Assembly (NCBI GenBank): GCA_030867875.1
Contig: JAOWCC010000577.1
Location: forward strand, 2,868,660-2,932,659
Reading direction: 5' to 3'
Origin: Actinernus sp. WN-2022
Lineage: Eukaryota > Cnidaria > Anthozoa > Actiniaria > Actinernidae
Length of the DNA: 64,000 bases
Shown here: positions 1-11,700 of the stretch, piece by piece
How the letters are laid out: each line of letters starts with the position of its first letter
Position numbering within the stretch: the stretch's first letter is position 1
Notes under the pieces: generated by a model
The model's database searches: none
Seen by the model: only the letters and a program-made list of their open reading frames with translations
What the model was told of the DNA's origin: nothing
Program-made: the position numbers and the translations under genes

Positions 1-214
1 TACCTTCCATTTCTTCTTTTAATAGTATGTAGAGTAAGGGATGTAAAATTCGCTTAAACTACGTATAGACACAGCCAAGACACATATTATAGACACCAGG
101 TAAGTTTTATCCATTTTATTACAGTGTATTTATCGAAAATCCAGATTTAAAAATTCCCATACAAACCCTTATAAATTAAATTTACATAAACAGAGCTTAG
201 GCTTCCTGTGGTTA
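1..214. other. Intergenic, AT-rich, no gene seen
   Basis: No open frame or RNA gene is visible. The part around 155-210 (imperfect match to 54145-54195, both with a 'catacaaacccctata'-like segment followed by 'aacagagct') looks like two old copies of one dispersed repeat. The family is not identified. Confidence 0.4.
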
Positions 215-522
215 TTCTCGATCACCAATTACGCAGCCTATCACCAATCGATAGTCGATATTCTCGACTATAGCGATCGTCATTCTCGATCACCAATCGT
301 TTTTTCGACCATAGCGATCGTTATTCACGATCACCAATCGATAGTCGATATTCTCGACTATAGCGATCGTCATTCTCGATCACCAATCGTTTATTCGACC
401 ATAGCGATCGTCATTCTCGATCACCAATCGATAGTCGATATTCTCGACTATAGCGATCATCATTTTCGATCACCAATCGTTTTTTTCGACCATAGCGATC
501 GTCATTCTCGATCACCAATCGT
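215..522. repeat. 90-bp tandem repeat, about 3.3 copies
   Basis: The segment 'atagtcgatattctcgact' recurs at 251, 341 and 431, giving a 90-bp period. Each unit is itself two related 45-bp halves, one with 'ctatagcgatcg' and one with 'ccatagcgatcg', so the array probably grew from a 45-bp ancestor. It is rich in GATC and CGATCG-type palindromes. Confidence 0.9.
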
Positions 523-3239
523 GAACTCGTACCACTTTTGAATGATATGGCTTCCCATACTCTCCGTAATCTAAATATACATACCAATTTTTTTTACCCG
601 TCACTTAATATAAAGGCCCAGTACGGACCTTGGTGCTTTGCGCGCCTCTGTTTTTGTTTTGATTTTCATGTAACCGAGGCTTCTATTGTTTTAGCCTCGC
701 GTGCGATTCTCTCTGTGCCGAAGTAGAACATCGTCCTTCTGTTACACCTTTGTCATTTGTTTGCATGTTAGCAAAACACGGAAACTAGTATAAATCAACT
801 CTTCGTTATCAATCGTGTGGTGTTGGTAGAAGATTAACAACGTAGTTAGAGTGCTTACGGCTCCATTGTTGCAGGCGGAGTAAACATTTGTGAGAATCAG
901 GCCGGAGAAAACGAAAGTTGAATTTACTCATTCTCTTGATTCGTAATGGTCGCTGTCGGTGTTTACCTTTTCCTACCCAAGAACCATAATAACAAAGCCA
1001 AGTGCAGTACCAAAGTCAATGTGCCACGAATGGAGGAAGGGGTACTTGCATGTATATAAAGTTTACGCGAGAACAAGGCCAGATGCAAACCTTTGAGCTT
1101 TATATGACAGAAGCAAAGCTAACAAATAAGGTAAGCTAAAATAAGGCAACTCTGTCCATTTTTACGTTGTTCCTTATAGAAAATTCGTTTATGGGGAATT
1201 GGCGGTTCGAATATGACGTACAAGTTGTACAGAATCGCATAAAGTGCTCAGGTCGTTGTTGTTGGGACAATGAGCACATATGTTCTCTATCGTTCATTAC
1301 ATCATTATTCCAGTTTACCCAAGAGGATTGCTGCAATATATTTATTTCCATAGCTTCATGGCAAAAGGAATGCATCCTTTAATTTTTGTTATTATAGCAA
1401 ATTACATCATTATTCCAGTACAGTTTACCCAAGAGGATTGCTGCAATATTATTTATTTCCATTAGCTGCATGGCAAAAGAAATGCATCCTTTGAATTTTT
1501 TTTTTTATAGAAAATTATTTGAGTGCAAGCTGTTCATTATATAGGAAATGGCTAGGGAGATATTTATCTTGCACAAATTGTCATTTGTAGTCACTCGGAG
1601 TAAGCAGAATTGTTTTTAATGTGCTTGCACTTCCTCTTTTCAGCATTTTTCCCTTTCCCACAGGACTTTTTAATAGCCACCCCCTTCCCCTACAATGTAA
1701 AAGGTGCACAATTGGACAGTGGTAGTTTAATTAAATTGAACACTATACCTCCAGTGTCATATTTTAGGTTGCTTTCCTTTTTTTGTACCTTTGATAAGAA
1801 ATATTCTATTTGTTTCAGGAAAAGGGTGCACATTGTTTTTGGAGGTTGATCTGCATCAAAATCCAATGCCATAACTCTGTGTGTTTGAAAGATAAAGTTA
1901 TGATACCCCAATGACAGCACAGTATTTGCAGCTATATGGGTTTCTGGACAAATCAAGACTAAGAAATTAGTTATCAATATTATCTATATTGTTGTTTCCA
2001 CTTTTAGTTTTACTAAACCTGCATTTGTTTGCAGATTCTACGAGTGTCTACATGAATGCAAATACAAAAAATACGAAGTGATTACCAACTTTGTATTGAA
2101 TATTTTTAGCTTGTTACAGACACACAAAGATTACTAATCCTGAAATGTTAGTAACTTGATTTTTCAGTATACACACAAGCCCTTAGGGACCGCCGTACAT
2201 TATTTAGCAGTAGGTGGGGGGGGGGGGGGGAGTGGAATATTCATGGGATACCACAAGAAAACATTGCAGAACTATTTTATCCCATGCCAAACTAAATAAA
2301 GAACACACCTCACTTGGTACATGTGCTGCATCACAATATTTTGATGGCAAAACTGGAATCTGTTCAGAGTGCGTATACAGCACATTATGGCAGTGGAATT
2401 TTTTTTTTATAGAACCTGTGGGATACTGCCGAATATGGAACAGATTTCCATTGGTGTCTATATCCCTTCTGTCAGGTAAATCAGAAATATACATATTAAT
2501 GAATTACTGATTAATTATTAAATGTAACAAAGGCCTCCTTTCGCTTAGAGCCTAACCTCAGGCCTCGGTCAGGTTGGGTACAATGCTTGGATTCAATATA
2601 TATGTCAAATAAATTGGTCCTAAGATAGCTGATTGGCTCCAGCTTAATGTTGGATCACGAAAAACACTTATGTTTTTTTACATGTTGTATATTCTGGGGT
2701 AAGATAACACTGACCCTCAAAATCAATAGTATTTTTTGAACCAGGCAATATTAATTTGCTATATTCTACTGGAGTTACCTTAGTTACAGCGTACATGTAA
2801 TAATATTGTTCTGATTTATTTTCTGATAAAAACTTCTGAAATACCAAAGCAAATCGCACACATCATTCTTGCTGCGCATCCCCACCCCCTTTAAATAGGT
2901 AAATGTAGCTGGGATCATGTACAGTATTATGACTACAAGGCCAGAAATGAAGAGGGTAGGATAAAATTTATAGGACTGTGAAGTTTTATGGATATTAAAA
3001 AGGTCAATATGTCATATTATTTTAATCTCTCAAGTATTTTATCCCTTTTTCCTAAAACTTGAAAACTATATACACGTAGCAGAGCCTTTGTTTGAAGCCT
3101 GATTAGCATCTAATCCAGAGGATTCTGGTTCTTTTGGTAAAACATGTCATTCTGCACTCTAATATTACAACTACATGTGCTGTAGTTAGAAATGCACTAA
3201 CAAACCCTTAATCCTGGTTACATGTAGCTCAATCAGGCT
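523..3239. other. Intergenic region without a recognisable gene
   Basis: I see only short, unconvincing open frames on both strands. The stretch holds a two-copy duplication (1299-1500), a poly-G run near 2216-2230 and AT-rich DNA. No exon with good splice sites and a recognisable product was found. Confidence 0.5.
1299..1500. repeat. Two-copy tandem duplication, about 105 bp
   Basis: The text from 'catcattattccag' to 'gcaaaaggaatgcatcc' at about 1299-1385 is repeated with small indels at about 1406-1493. It is a simple local duplication with no coding signal. Confidence 0.85.
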
Positions 3240-3540
3240 CCAGGACTGTATATTAGGCTCATGGGAGAGCTGTGAGGTGCAGCGTATTAGTGCTCGCCTC
3301 CCACTATTGTGACTAGGGTTCGAATCCCGTATACACCATTATGTGAGAGTTGAGTTTCTTGATTTTCATCCATGCTTTGAAGGTTGTTCTCCAGTTTTCA
3401 TCCCTCTGTAAATATCAACATGTGAGTTGTAAACATTGAATGTAGTGAAAGTGTGTGGAGAATGTTCGGATCATTAATACGATCTGCTAGAGGCCTAATT
3501 AAGCCTTAAATGTAATATCAGAGGGTAAACAAAATATTTT
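3240..3540 (+). mobile_element. Degenerate tRNA-derived SINE
   Basis: A Pol III B-box, GGTTCGAATCC, lies at 3317-3327. It is preceded about 40 bp upstream by an A-box-like 'agctgtgaggtgcagcg'. After it comes a body with 'gtgagagttgagtttcttg', the same layout as the better preserved SINE at 30912-31204 but strongly diverged. It ends near 'taagccttaaatgtaat'. It is a retroposed repeat, not a functional tRNA gene. Confidence 0.7.
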
Positions 3541-4584
3541 GATTTTTGATTTGATGCATTTACAAAATGCTAGATTTTTTTCGATGTGCGTAAAATCTCA
3601 TGACAACGTACACCTGTTGCTAGTAGAATATTGCTTATTTGTGGACATTGTTTAGCTTTTGCTACAATGATTTCCTGTACTCAATGTACTCTATATTACA
3701 TTGTATCTCTTTGTCTAGATATGCATATTATCTTATATTTTTTATCGTAAACCTACTTTTTGTATTATTTTAGAATACTTATCATGTATATTTGAAGGGT
3801 TGTGTGCAAAAAGGGCGTAAGTGGCTCTTGATCACATTCTAAATTCTCCTTCAATTTCTTTGTTTTCTAAGGGAGAATTTAGAATGTGATTAAGAATCAC
3901 TTACACCCTTTTTACACACAGCCCTTCATTTACAGTACATTGAGTCGTATACACTATCCTTGAAACTTACATATACATATAGATTAGACTGTTGCTAGTA
4001 AATATCAGTGACAACGAGCAACAGCCTGTACAGTACCCTTGATTTTATTAAAACCACTATAGTTCCAACTTTAATTAAATGTTTCTCTTACCAATCAGAT
4101 GCAGGGACTTAGAATCACTTGTCTTGCTTTGTTTATGAAAAAAGCGAATTTATAGGATTTTGTTTTAGCATTATAAACACTCAAATTGTTCCAATTTGCC
4201 ACTCAACATTTTTTATAAAATTACTTTGCCATAATGTGAAGTTTCTAAGATTGTCCTTCTCAGCAGATCACTGAAATGCATACATGTATACAGTAGTGGT
4301 CTCAAATTCAAAATGTTTGGGCTATATTCTTGCAAAATCCTTCCACCACCCTACAATATTTTTACTATATATGTATATATAGATATTTTGTACAACAGTA
4401 CCAGTATGTTTCAACTTAATAATTCATTTAGTTGTGAATTCAGAAAAAGTATCTGGTAAATTGCTTTAATGAACGTAACAGTATTCTGTCATTTTACCTT
4501 TATAGTTGTTCAGACTGTTTGTTGTGGGTTCACATAAATTTTCATAAACTCCCAAATCATGCCCATCGGCTCATCAAAAACTAC
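3541..4584. other. Intergenic, AT-rich; one MITE, no gene
   Basis: Apart from the hairpin MITE at 3794-3927 there is nothing I can name. An (AT)-rich 'tatatatgtatatatag' tract lies near 4366-4383. Confidence 0.5.
3794..3927. mobile_element. Short hairpin MITE (134 bp)
   Basis: Two arms of about 55 bp are inverted copies of each other with a few mismatches. The left arm starts GAAGGGTTGTGTGCAAAAAG and the right arm ends CTTTTTACACACAGCCCTTC. ATTT is present on both sides (3790-3793 and 3928-3931), a possible 4-bp target duplication. No coding capacity; superfamily not determined. Confidence 0.75.
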
Positions 4585-4727
4585 GGCTTATAAAATCCAT
4601 TTCACTTCTATAGCATCCACTTGAAACTTGTCATGATAGTAAAATGATTCCTTTCCTCTTTGACCACTCCAGCCATGCCAGTGGAATCGATATCTCTTGC
4701 GATGAATAACTCGCCAATTGGCAATTT
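4585..4727 (-). other. Unidentified minus-strand open stretch (45 codons)
   Basis: On the minus strand between two TAA stops there is an open stretch reading NWRVIHRKRYRF, then HWHGWSGQRGKE, then YYHDKFQVDAIEVKWIL. It is rich in Trp, His, Tyr and charged residues and looks more protein-like than its surroundings. It has no ATG, and I see no strong splice acceptor at its start. It could be the C-terminal exon of a small gene divergent from CHMP7 (an ATG with MAEPS lies at 4917 on the minus strand), a pseudogene, or chance. I do not recognise the protein. Confidence 0.25.
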
Positions 4728-5304
4728 ATAATATCACTGAAGACTGCTTAATACCGTTGACGACAGTGGCATTACACAACGCAAAAACACTGATTCTTTT
4801 TCCTGCAAAACCCATATGTGGCTTCCTCTCATTCCGGCCGTAAAATACAGAAGAACAAAGTCTTATTTTCCGAACAGAACCAGGCTAACGTGGTCTTCCT
4901 ACCGACGGTTCCGCCATGATGCCTTCCCCATAAACATACATCGCATTGTTCGTAACACAAATTTCACCTACATTACGACCTAAATGTCTTTAAAATGCTA
5001 TAGAAATGATGCCTTACAATTTGGCAACATGTGAAAATAAATATACTGAAATTCAGATTAGAAAAACGGCCGATGGAAGTGGATTGCATAGAGCGGTTGA
5101 AAAGAGAGCAATTTTCAACTGCGACAAATGGCGGCTTTGAGATACGCGGCGCGCAAAGCATCAAGGTCCGTACTGGGCCTTTAACGTTACGAAAGCTTCA
5201 GCTACCTAACCCTGTGGTGGCGCTGCGTTCAACTAGTGTCCAGGCGCGCGCCAATCTACTTTGTTCATCGAATACTGGGAAGGGACTGGGAATGAGTTCC
5301 CAAA

Positions 5305-5751
5305 ATGGCGGCGGAGGTGAAGGGATATCTTCCATCTGATTGGAAAGACAACGATCGTATGAACTTTATGTTCTCTGCTTTCCCCGAGCACAGAAATGTG
5401 AATCCAAAACATTGGGACAGTAAGCTACAATTCTGGACGAAAGTCATATTGGATAGCTGCCAACATTATGGAAATATTTGCGTGGATTTTGAAACTCTTC
5501 GGCAAAGGTTCACTCGAAATGGCCTTGTCCCTTTAGGATTCCAAACTGTTATTTTAGAAATGTTGAAAACACGGGATATACAAGTGACTGATGAAATACG
5601 AAGTGCTGTTAATGATGGTTGGATATCTTGGTCGTATGGACTCGCTAAGAAGTCAATAATTTGGACTGCAGGGACTTTATTATGGGGAGGTGATTCAAGA
5701 AGATGTACAATTGTGGAAGGGGAACACCTTGTTGTGGTGAATATATTGAAG
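5305..5751 (+). CDS. CHMP7 exon 1 (codons 1-149)
   Basis: Starts MAAEVKGYLPSDW and ends VVVNILK before a GTAAAG donor (phase 0). It carries the first winged-helix part and the hydrophobic 'WISWSYGLAKKSIIW' membrane-binding patch. An upstream ATG at 5292 is in another frame. No TATA box is evident in the CG-rich 120 bp upstream. Confidence 0.93.
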
Positions 5752-8700
5752 GTAAAGCAAATGGCACGGTTTTAGCCTACAGGGTAGTGAACTAAATGTT
5801 TCTAGTACCTCCCATACAGAGTCGTTTTTTTGTCAACAACGTTGCAGCAAGAAAGGAAATACCTCGGCTCAAATATTGTCTTAAACTTTAGAACTTGCCA
5901 GAAAAGTCACACAAGTTCTGTCACAAGAAATGAAAAAATCCTTAAAGTGGAAGTAAAGCCATAAAACAACATTAACTAGTTTTGCTCCAAATTTTATTTC
6001 TGATATACTTCAGTTGTCTAACTTAGTTTTCTTTGAGAGGCAGGAGCAGCAATTCAGCTAGAATAAATGCTACCCGAATTGTAGCCTGATTTTCAGACGG
6101 TCGAGGTTGTCCGCTCACTTCCTCCCACCTCCCCGTCTGATGGACTTTGGCAGAAACCGTGTTCCTGACGTCATTTCATTTGGACCAATTAGAGCGAAGG
6201 TTTTATTTATAGAGAACTGAGGTATGCATGGAATGTCCAGTGGAGCCTGCATGAAGGACAACCCAAATGGCCGACGATACGAATGGACTTGAAAGCGTAC
6301 AAAACTTTCGGCATTTCTGAATTATTTCCCAAACAGCGAAAGTCAATATTACCCCTCGTTTTCCAGAAGGACCTTGGCCATCACAGCTGCATCTATAGGC
6401 GACAACCAGGTAGAGAATCGAGTGAGGAGAAATATTGTAGCCTTCTAGTACAGCTCACCAGAATCACACACTTTCCTGCACTGCAGAATTCTTATGTTTT
6501 ACATGTTGATTTCTCAGAACTAATCCTAACCATATCCTGTTTGAGCTGCTCTGGTTTTTTGGGCAGCAGGAACTTTTTAAATAGGATTTTTCGTACAGTA
6601 TTTCAAGCGCATGGTCACAACACTGATCTAACTACCGGATTTGTTGTACTTTACAATTTGTCAAAAAGGCGAAAAAGCTAAGATATTTCAGCTTTTAGGA
6701 CAGCAAAATTGTCAAAATAAAGTGTGTTAAAAATTTTGCAAACATAAATAGTTGCCAAAATGTCGTGAAACTATTACCATGACATACTCAGTATGTGTGT
6801 TCACTGCTGTAAAGAAATCATTACATTTCATGAAATATTTGGTCTTCTAAATGCCAACATTCTAGGAGACTACACATTTTAATACGGCATTCGTTAATGA
6901 TTTTCCAAAGCCAGTAGCTAGTAAATTCATAAACATCGCGACATCGATAGCGCTTCCTATCAGATTTTCCCGGTACACGTCTGAGGACAACATGTTTCTC
7001 CACATTCTGTTTCTATAAGTTTGAAGCTGTAGAACATATTCTGCAGTGCATGAAAGAGCCGTGATTCTGATGATCTGTAGAAGTTGTAGAAGACTACATA
7101 ATTTCTCCTCTCTCGATTCTCGACCTGGTCGTCGCCTTATAGATGCAGCTGCATGTGGTAGCAAAGGTCCTTCCGGGAAACAAAGTATAATAATGCCTTT
7201 CTCTGTTCGGGAAATAATTCAGAAATGTCGAAAGTTTCGTACGCATTCTCCAAAGCCATATCAAGTCCGTTTGTATCGTCCGCCATTTGGCTTCACCTTC
7301 ATGCAGGCTGCACTAGACATTCCATGCATACCTCAGTTCTCTAAAAATGAAACCTTCGCTCTGATTGGTCCAAATGAAACAATGACCAGAACACGGTTTC
7401 TGTCAAAGTCCATCAGACGGGGAGGTGGGAGGAAGTGAGCGGACGACCTCGACCGTCTGAAAATCAGGCTACCCGAATTGCGGGATTGATTCATCTTGTG
7501 ATGTCACAATGAAAACCTACAGGATTTTATTGTAGTAGTTTTCTCGAGGGAGGGAGTTGATTCATCTTATGAAGTCACAGGATCCACGAAAAGTAACCAA
7601 AATTAGGGATTAAATGCCAGAAATGTTACAAAATTGTGCAAGATTAATACCTTTTTGTGAGAAACAAACACAATAATACAAAATTTATATGTATTTTTTA
7701 CATGATACTTGCACTTTAAACAACTCATACATGAAATTTAAATAGAGATTTTTAAATTTGCAAAGGACTTCTGGTTGGTTTTCTGATGGCCTTATCTTCC
7801 CTTTCAATACTTTATAGCAAGGCACTCAGTAGCGAAAATCAGTGAACAGGTATTGGTGAACTCAAACGCTTAAATCTCGCTCAAAACATTATCCGGTGTC
7901 TTCAAACTAATGCAGACTACAGAATAATAAATAAGCTACACATTTAGGTGGTTCGTTTTACAGCCGGATAACTTTATTGTTGGAAATTTAGGCTGCGAAT
8001 GTACAATTTTGGGATTAAAAACAAACAGACTACAATAAATTCACAACCATGCCCACATGGCAAAGGGACCATAGGTAACCCACACACGTCAAAACTGATA
8101 TTTCGATCGAGCGATCTTCCAATATTCTAGTATCGGTTCGGGACTCCCTGTGGGTATTCAATAATTATTCCCACTCTCAGTGGTAAAGACTGTCGCTATG
8201 AAGTGTTCTTTCCCATAAAGGAGTCTTTGTATTTCTTCATAAATTCTCCATTACCCTTCCATGCTTTTGTACTCTTCTGATGCATGATTTACAAAGGTAC
8301 TGTATTCACTCACAGATAAGCTGCACCTTTTTACCCAAAATCTTCGTTTAGAATTGGGGTGCAGCTTTTATCTATGAGAACATCTACTGTACATGTAAGA
8401 TTCCGGAAATTTCCATAAATTAACATTGAAAGTCCATTGAAAGTTACAATGTACGTTTGATATTATTCCCAAAAAACTTTTTACCCTAACTCGGTGTGCG
8501 GCTTATCCGCGAGTGCAGCTTTAAACAGAGGCAAGCATATGTTACAGGTCAAAATTAACATCAGGTCATTTTTTTCAACCTAGGTCATTTTACTTCAACC
8601 TACATGTAGGTCGTTTATTTTCAACCTAGGGCATTTTTTTTCAACCTACATGTAGGTCATTTTTAAGGTACCTATCAATCATTCTAAAAAGGGATTTTTT

Positions 8701-11700
8701 AATTTTTGAGGATTCATAAAAAAGGGGGTTTAGTTTTTTTTTGGGGGGGGGGGGGGGGGATTTAAAAAGAAAAAAAATCCAACCACCTCTCCCCCCTACA
8801 AAATATTTTGACCACTCTCCCCTCCCTCTACGATACTCACCGTTCCCCCTCCCTAACCACTTTTCCCTTCTCTAACCCCCACAACCAATTTAGTAAATCA
8901 CTCATTAATGACACCTCAATTACTACTTGCTTTTGTTTCACTTTTTCGTTCGCCGGTAGTGGGACTCGAACCTGCAATCCTTCGCTTGGAAGAATGCCTT
9001 GGAAGACCAGAGCTTTTAATTACCAACTGCGTCACAGAGACTTGCGTTGGAAATCCAGTCACGTTTTTTGAATAATATAGCTTTCCTTATGGAAATTAGT
9101 TACTAGTTCCCTCTCTGCCTCTTAATTGTATTCAACGCATGCACACTACTAACAAAGTTGGACTTAGAAGCGGGATATTGTGAACCAAACCGACTTTAAA
9201 AGCGAACTAAAGAAAGCCAGATAATAGGATTTCACCTCTCACTTTATATTTAGAAGAAAGTTTCTATGGAAGAGTGAAGCGATATCTGTAAAAAGCGTGT
9301 AAAGAAGATAATCTCCGACACTGTTTATAGACTGCAGTCGTGCAGAACTCTCGTCTCGACGATTCGAGTCGGTGTTTGACAAGAACATTATGGAAGTAAA
9401 CCAGCTTCTCTTAAACCTGACAAAGAAGTTATGCAGAAAAGGAATGATTTTCAAACTGGGAGCAACTATAGAATACCACCCATTTGGGTCATTAATAACT
9501 AATTTTCTCAAATTTCCATACACACCTTCTATAAACGTAACCCACCAAAAAGGCAATTTTAAAAAACCTTAACCATTTTCGACCCCAAAATCATTCATAG
9601 AATGACTCTACGTACACCTGCACTATAATAGAGAATTTACCACAGTTTTCAAGTGAGAGTGGCTGGAGAAAAGGGATCTACCACATGAAGGACAAGAAAA
9701 AGTTCCAAAAATGGTCGTGAATGAAATCTGTCTCGGGCATGCAGGTACTCAAAACGTTATCAACTGTCACGGTGTCAGTTTTGTTGCATTGTGGCATTCT
9801 CATGACCATAAAAAAAAATATTACAAGCATAATACTATTATAGTAAAGAAACAGTTCACCGGTAAGCACCATAACGTCTCTAAATAACATTGATAATGTT
9901 CAGTGGAATTAAGTGGTCTTACAGATTTCCGCAATATAAAAAATTTGTCAATAATTACGTGAACAAAAACATGAGTGAACTGTACACCTACTACATGATT
10001 TTTTTCCAGCACAATACTTATTATTCATAAAGTACAATAAAGTCAAAGTAACAAAAATATTGGGGCAACTGCAGAATACCCTACGCAAGCACTATATGCT
10101 TCAATTGTCCTGTGAACTGATACAAACCCTACCCCTACATTTAAAAACACCCTAACCATCAACAACGGGTGCTCTATAATTTAGGGTGTTTAGAGCTAGT
10201 CACTAAATAACAGGACTGTAATCTTCTTCAATGGTCCAGAATGAGAACTAATCCAAATCCTAACCCTACATTTAAAAACACCCTAACCGTCAACAATGGG
10301 TGCTTGCTAGTTTAGGGTGTTTAGAGCTAGTCACTAAATAACAGAGACTGTAATATTCTTCAATGGTCCTGCATGAGAACTAATCCAAATCCTAACCCTA
10401 CATTTAAAAACACCCTAACCGTAAACAACGGGTGCTTGCTAGTTTAGGGTGTTTAATTAGAGCTAGTCACTAAATAACAGAGACTGTAATCCTTCTTCAA
10501 TAGTCCTGCATGAGAACAAATACAAATCCTACATTTTAAAATTACCCTAACCATCAGTAAACATAAGTTCCCGGATAAGCCAAGCCAAACCACTAATTAA
10601 AGAAATGAACAACACAGACAAGGTAAGTTACATGTATTTTTATTACAAAATATTTCTGACAGTAGAACTTGATATCTTCTTAAATTACTGCAATGCCATC
10701 CTCAACCTAAACACAAGGTTGAGTTTGATTTGACCTAAGTTGATTCAATTTGACCTACATGTAGGTTGAATTAATTTGACCTAGGTTAAAAAAAATGACC
10801 TAGGTTAAAAAAAATGACCTAGGTTAAAATAAATTTTACCTGAAACTAAATTTGACCTGTAACACATATATATGTGTATTTATGTGAAATGTTTGATCTG
10901 TGAGTGAATACAGTAATATCTCCCTGTCTCCAACCAAATGGCAGATTGAGAGACTTTGTTAAACAAAAGACTAAGATCACTGCTTACATTGTACATGTAA
11001 TTGCCTCCAATGTTAATGATTTGTTGCTTCAAAAAGGTTTTACAACATGCACTTGAGAAGCAAATGGAATGCAGATAGGTATAGGGCCTAAATTTCTCAA
11101 GGCAAGTGCATTGTTTTTGTGACCCAACAAACTCTTTACAGCCACCATGGCAGTTTTATTTGCATAAATTAAAATGTTAATCCGCTTTGACGTCACTGCA
11201 CACCATTATCGTTGAATGCATTCAGGCATCTCTCTCAGGAGGAATGAACCAGAGGAGATGGCTGAAATTCAGGCTAACTACCTGCTTGTGTGCTCTCTTT
11301 TCTTCTCAATCTTGTGTTTCCTATGTTTTTACTGTTTTGAAGTTCTTGAAATTATTTAATTGGATCACGTGATGAGAAAATTCACCTCCTATTCCAATGT
11401 CTCTTCCTTCCTAAACATTTATATGTGCCTAACTGTATAGACACCTTTCCTAAAACTTTACCCCCTGAAATTATTTTAAGAGCAAAAATTACCCTCCTTC
11501 CTTTTTCCCTTTTACAAATTGACCCCCCCCCCCCTAAAATCACCCCTTGTTTCATTTGATTTTATCGATGCAAACCAATCGCATGTCATGACAATGAAAA
11601 CCACCAATAAATGCATCTGTATTCAACCCACATACTTGTAATTGTATATTGGAGCAGTTATATTTTTAATGCAAAATGAACCTGTCATCTTGAAATCAAA

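Larger units (their letters stand above)
612..5182. mobile_element. Candidate DNA transposon bounded by ~35-bp inverted repeats
   Basis: 612-646 (starting AAAGGCCCAGTACGGACC and reading on to GCTTTGCGCGCC) is repeated inverted at about 5148-5182 with roughly two mismatches. The ends resemble the termini of 18267-19395 (AAAGACCC...GCTTTGCGC), which suggests one family. No clear target duplication flanks the pair and no transposase was seen between them. The two copies could instead be independent solo ends. Confidence 0.4.
8541..10862. mobile_element. Foldback-type element with tandem-repeat arms (copy 1)
   Basis: Left arm 8541-8665 and right arm 10725-10862 are inverted copies starting GTTACAGGTCAAA. 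They are built of repeats of 'cctacatgtaggtcattttt' / 'cctaggtcatttttttcaa'. The core (about 8770-9660) is homologous to the core of 57046-58338, though that element's arms consist of a different repeat. Its core also holds a tRNA-like segment (8954-9040) and a 130-bp tandem repeat. Target duplication is unclear ('CATAT' on both sides). Confidence 0.75.
8300..10913. mobile_element. TA-flanked pogo/mariner-type MITE, split by a later insertion
   Basis: The left end CTGTATTCACTCACAG at 8300 and right end CTGTGAGTGAATACAG at 10913 are exact inverses, flanked by TA on each side. The same termini (one base different) bound 21345-22130. The MITE itself is 8300-8540 plus 10863-10913; everything between is the foldback element at 8541-10862. 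TA duplication and size fit non-autonomous mariner/pogo elements. Confidence 0.75.

Noticed and set aside
5128..5165. Short ATG frame MAALRYAARKAS ending at a GT
   Set aside because: It looks like a mitochondrial-targeting start, but it lies in an inverted-repeat terminus shared with 612-646, and no following exon was found.
8954..9040. Functional tRNA gene
   Set aside because: A- and B-boxes are present but the stems do not pair well and the segment is part of a repeated element core.
10138..10560. Interstitial telomere repeat (ccctaacc)
   Set aside because: The word occurs once per 130-bp unit rather than as a CCCTAA hexamer array.
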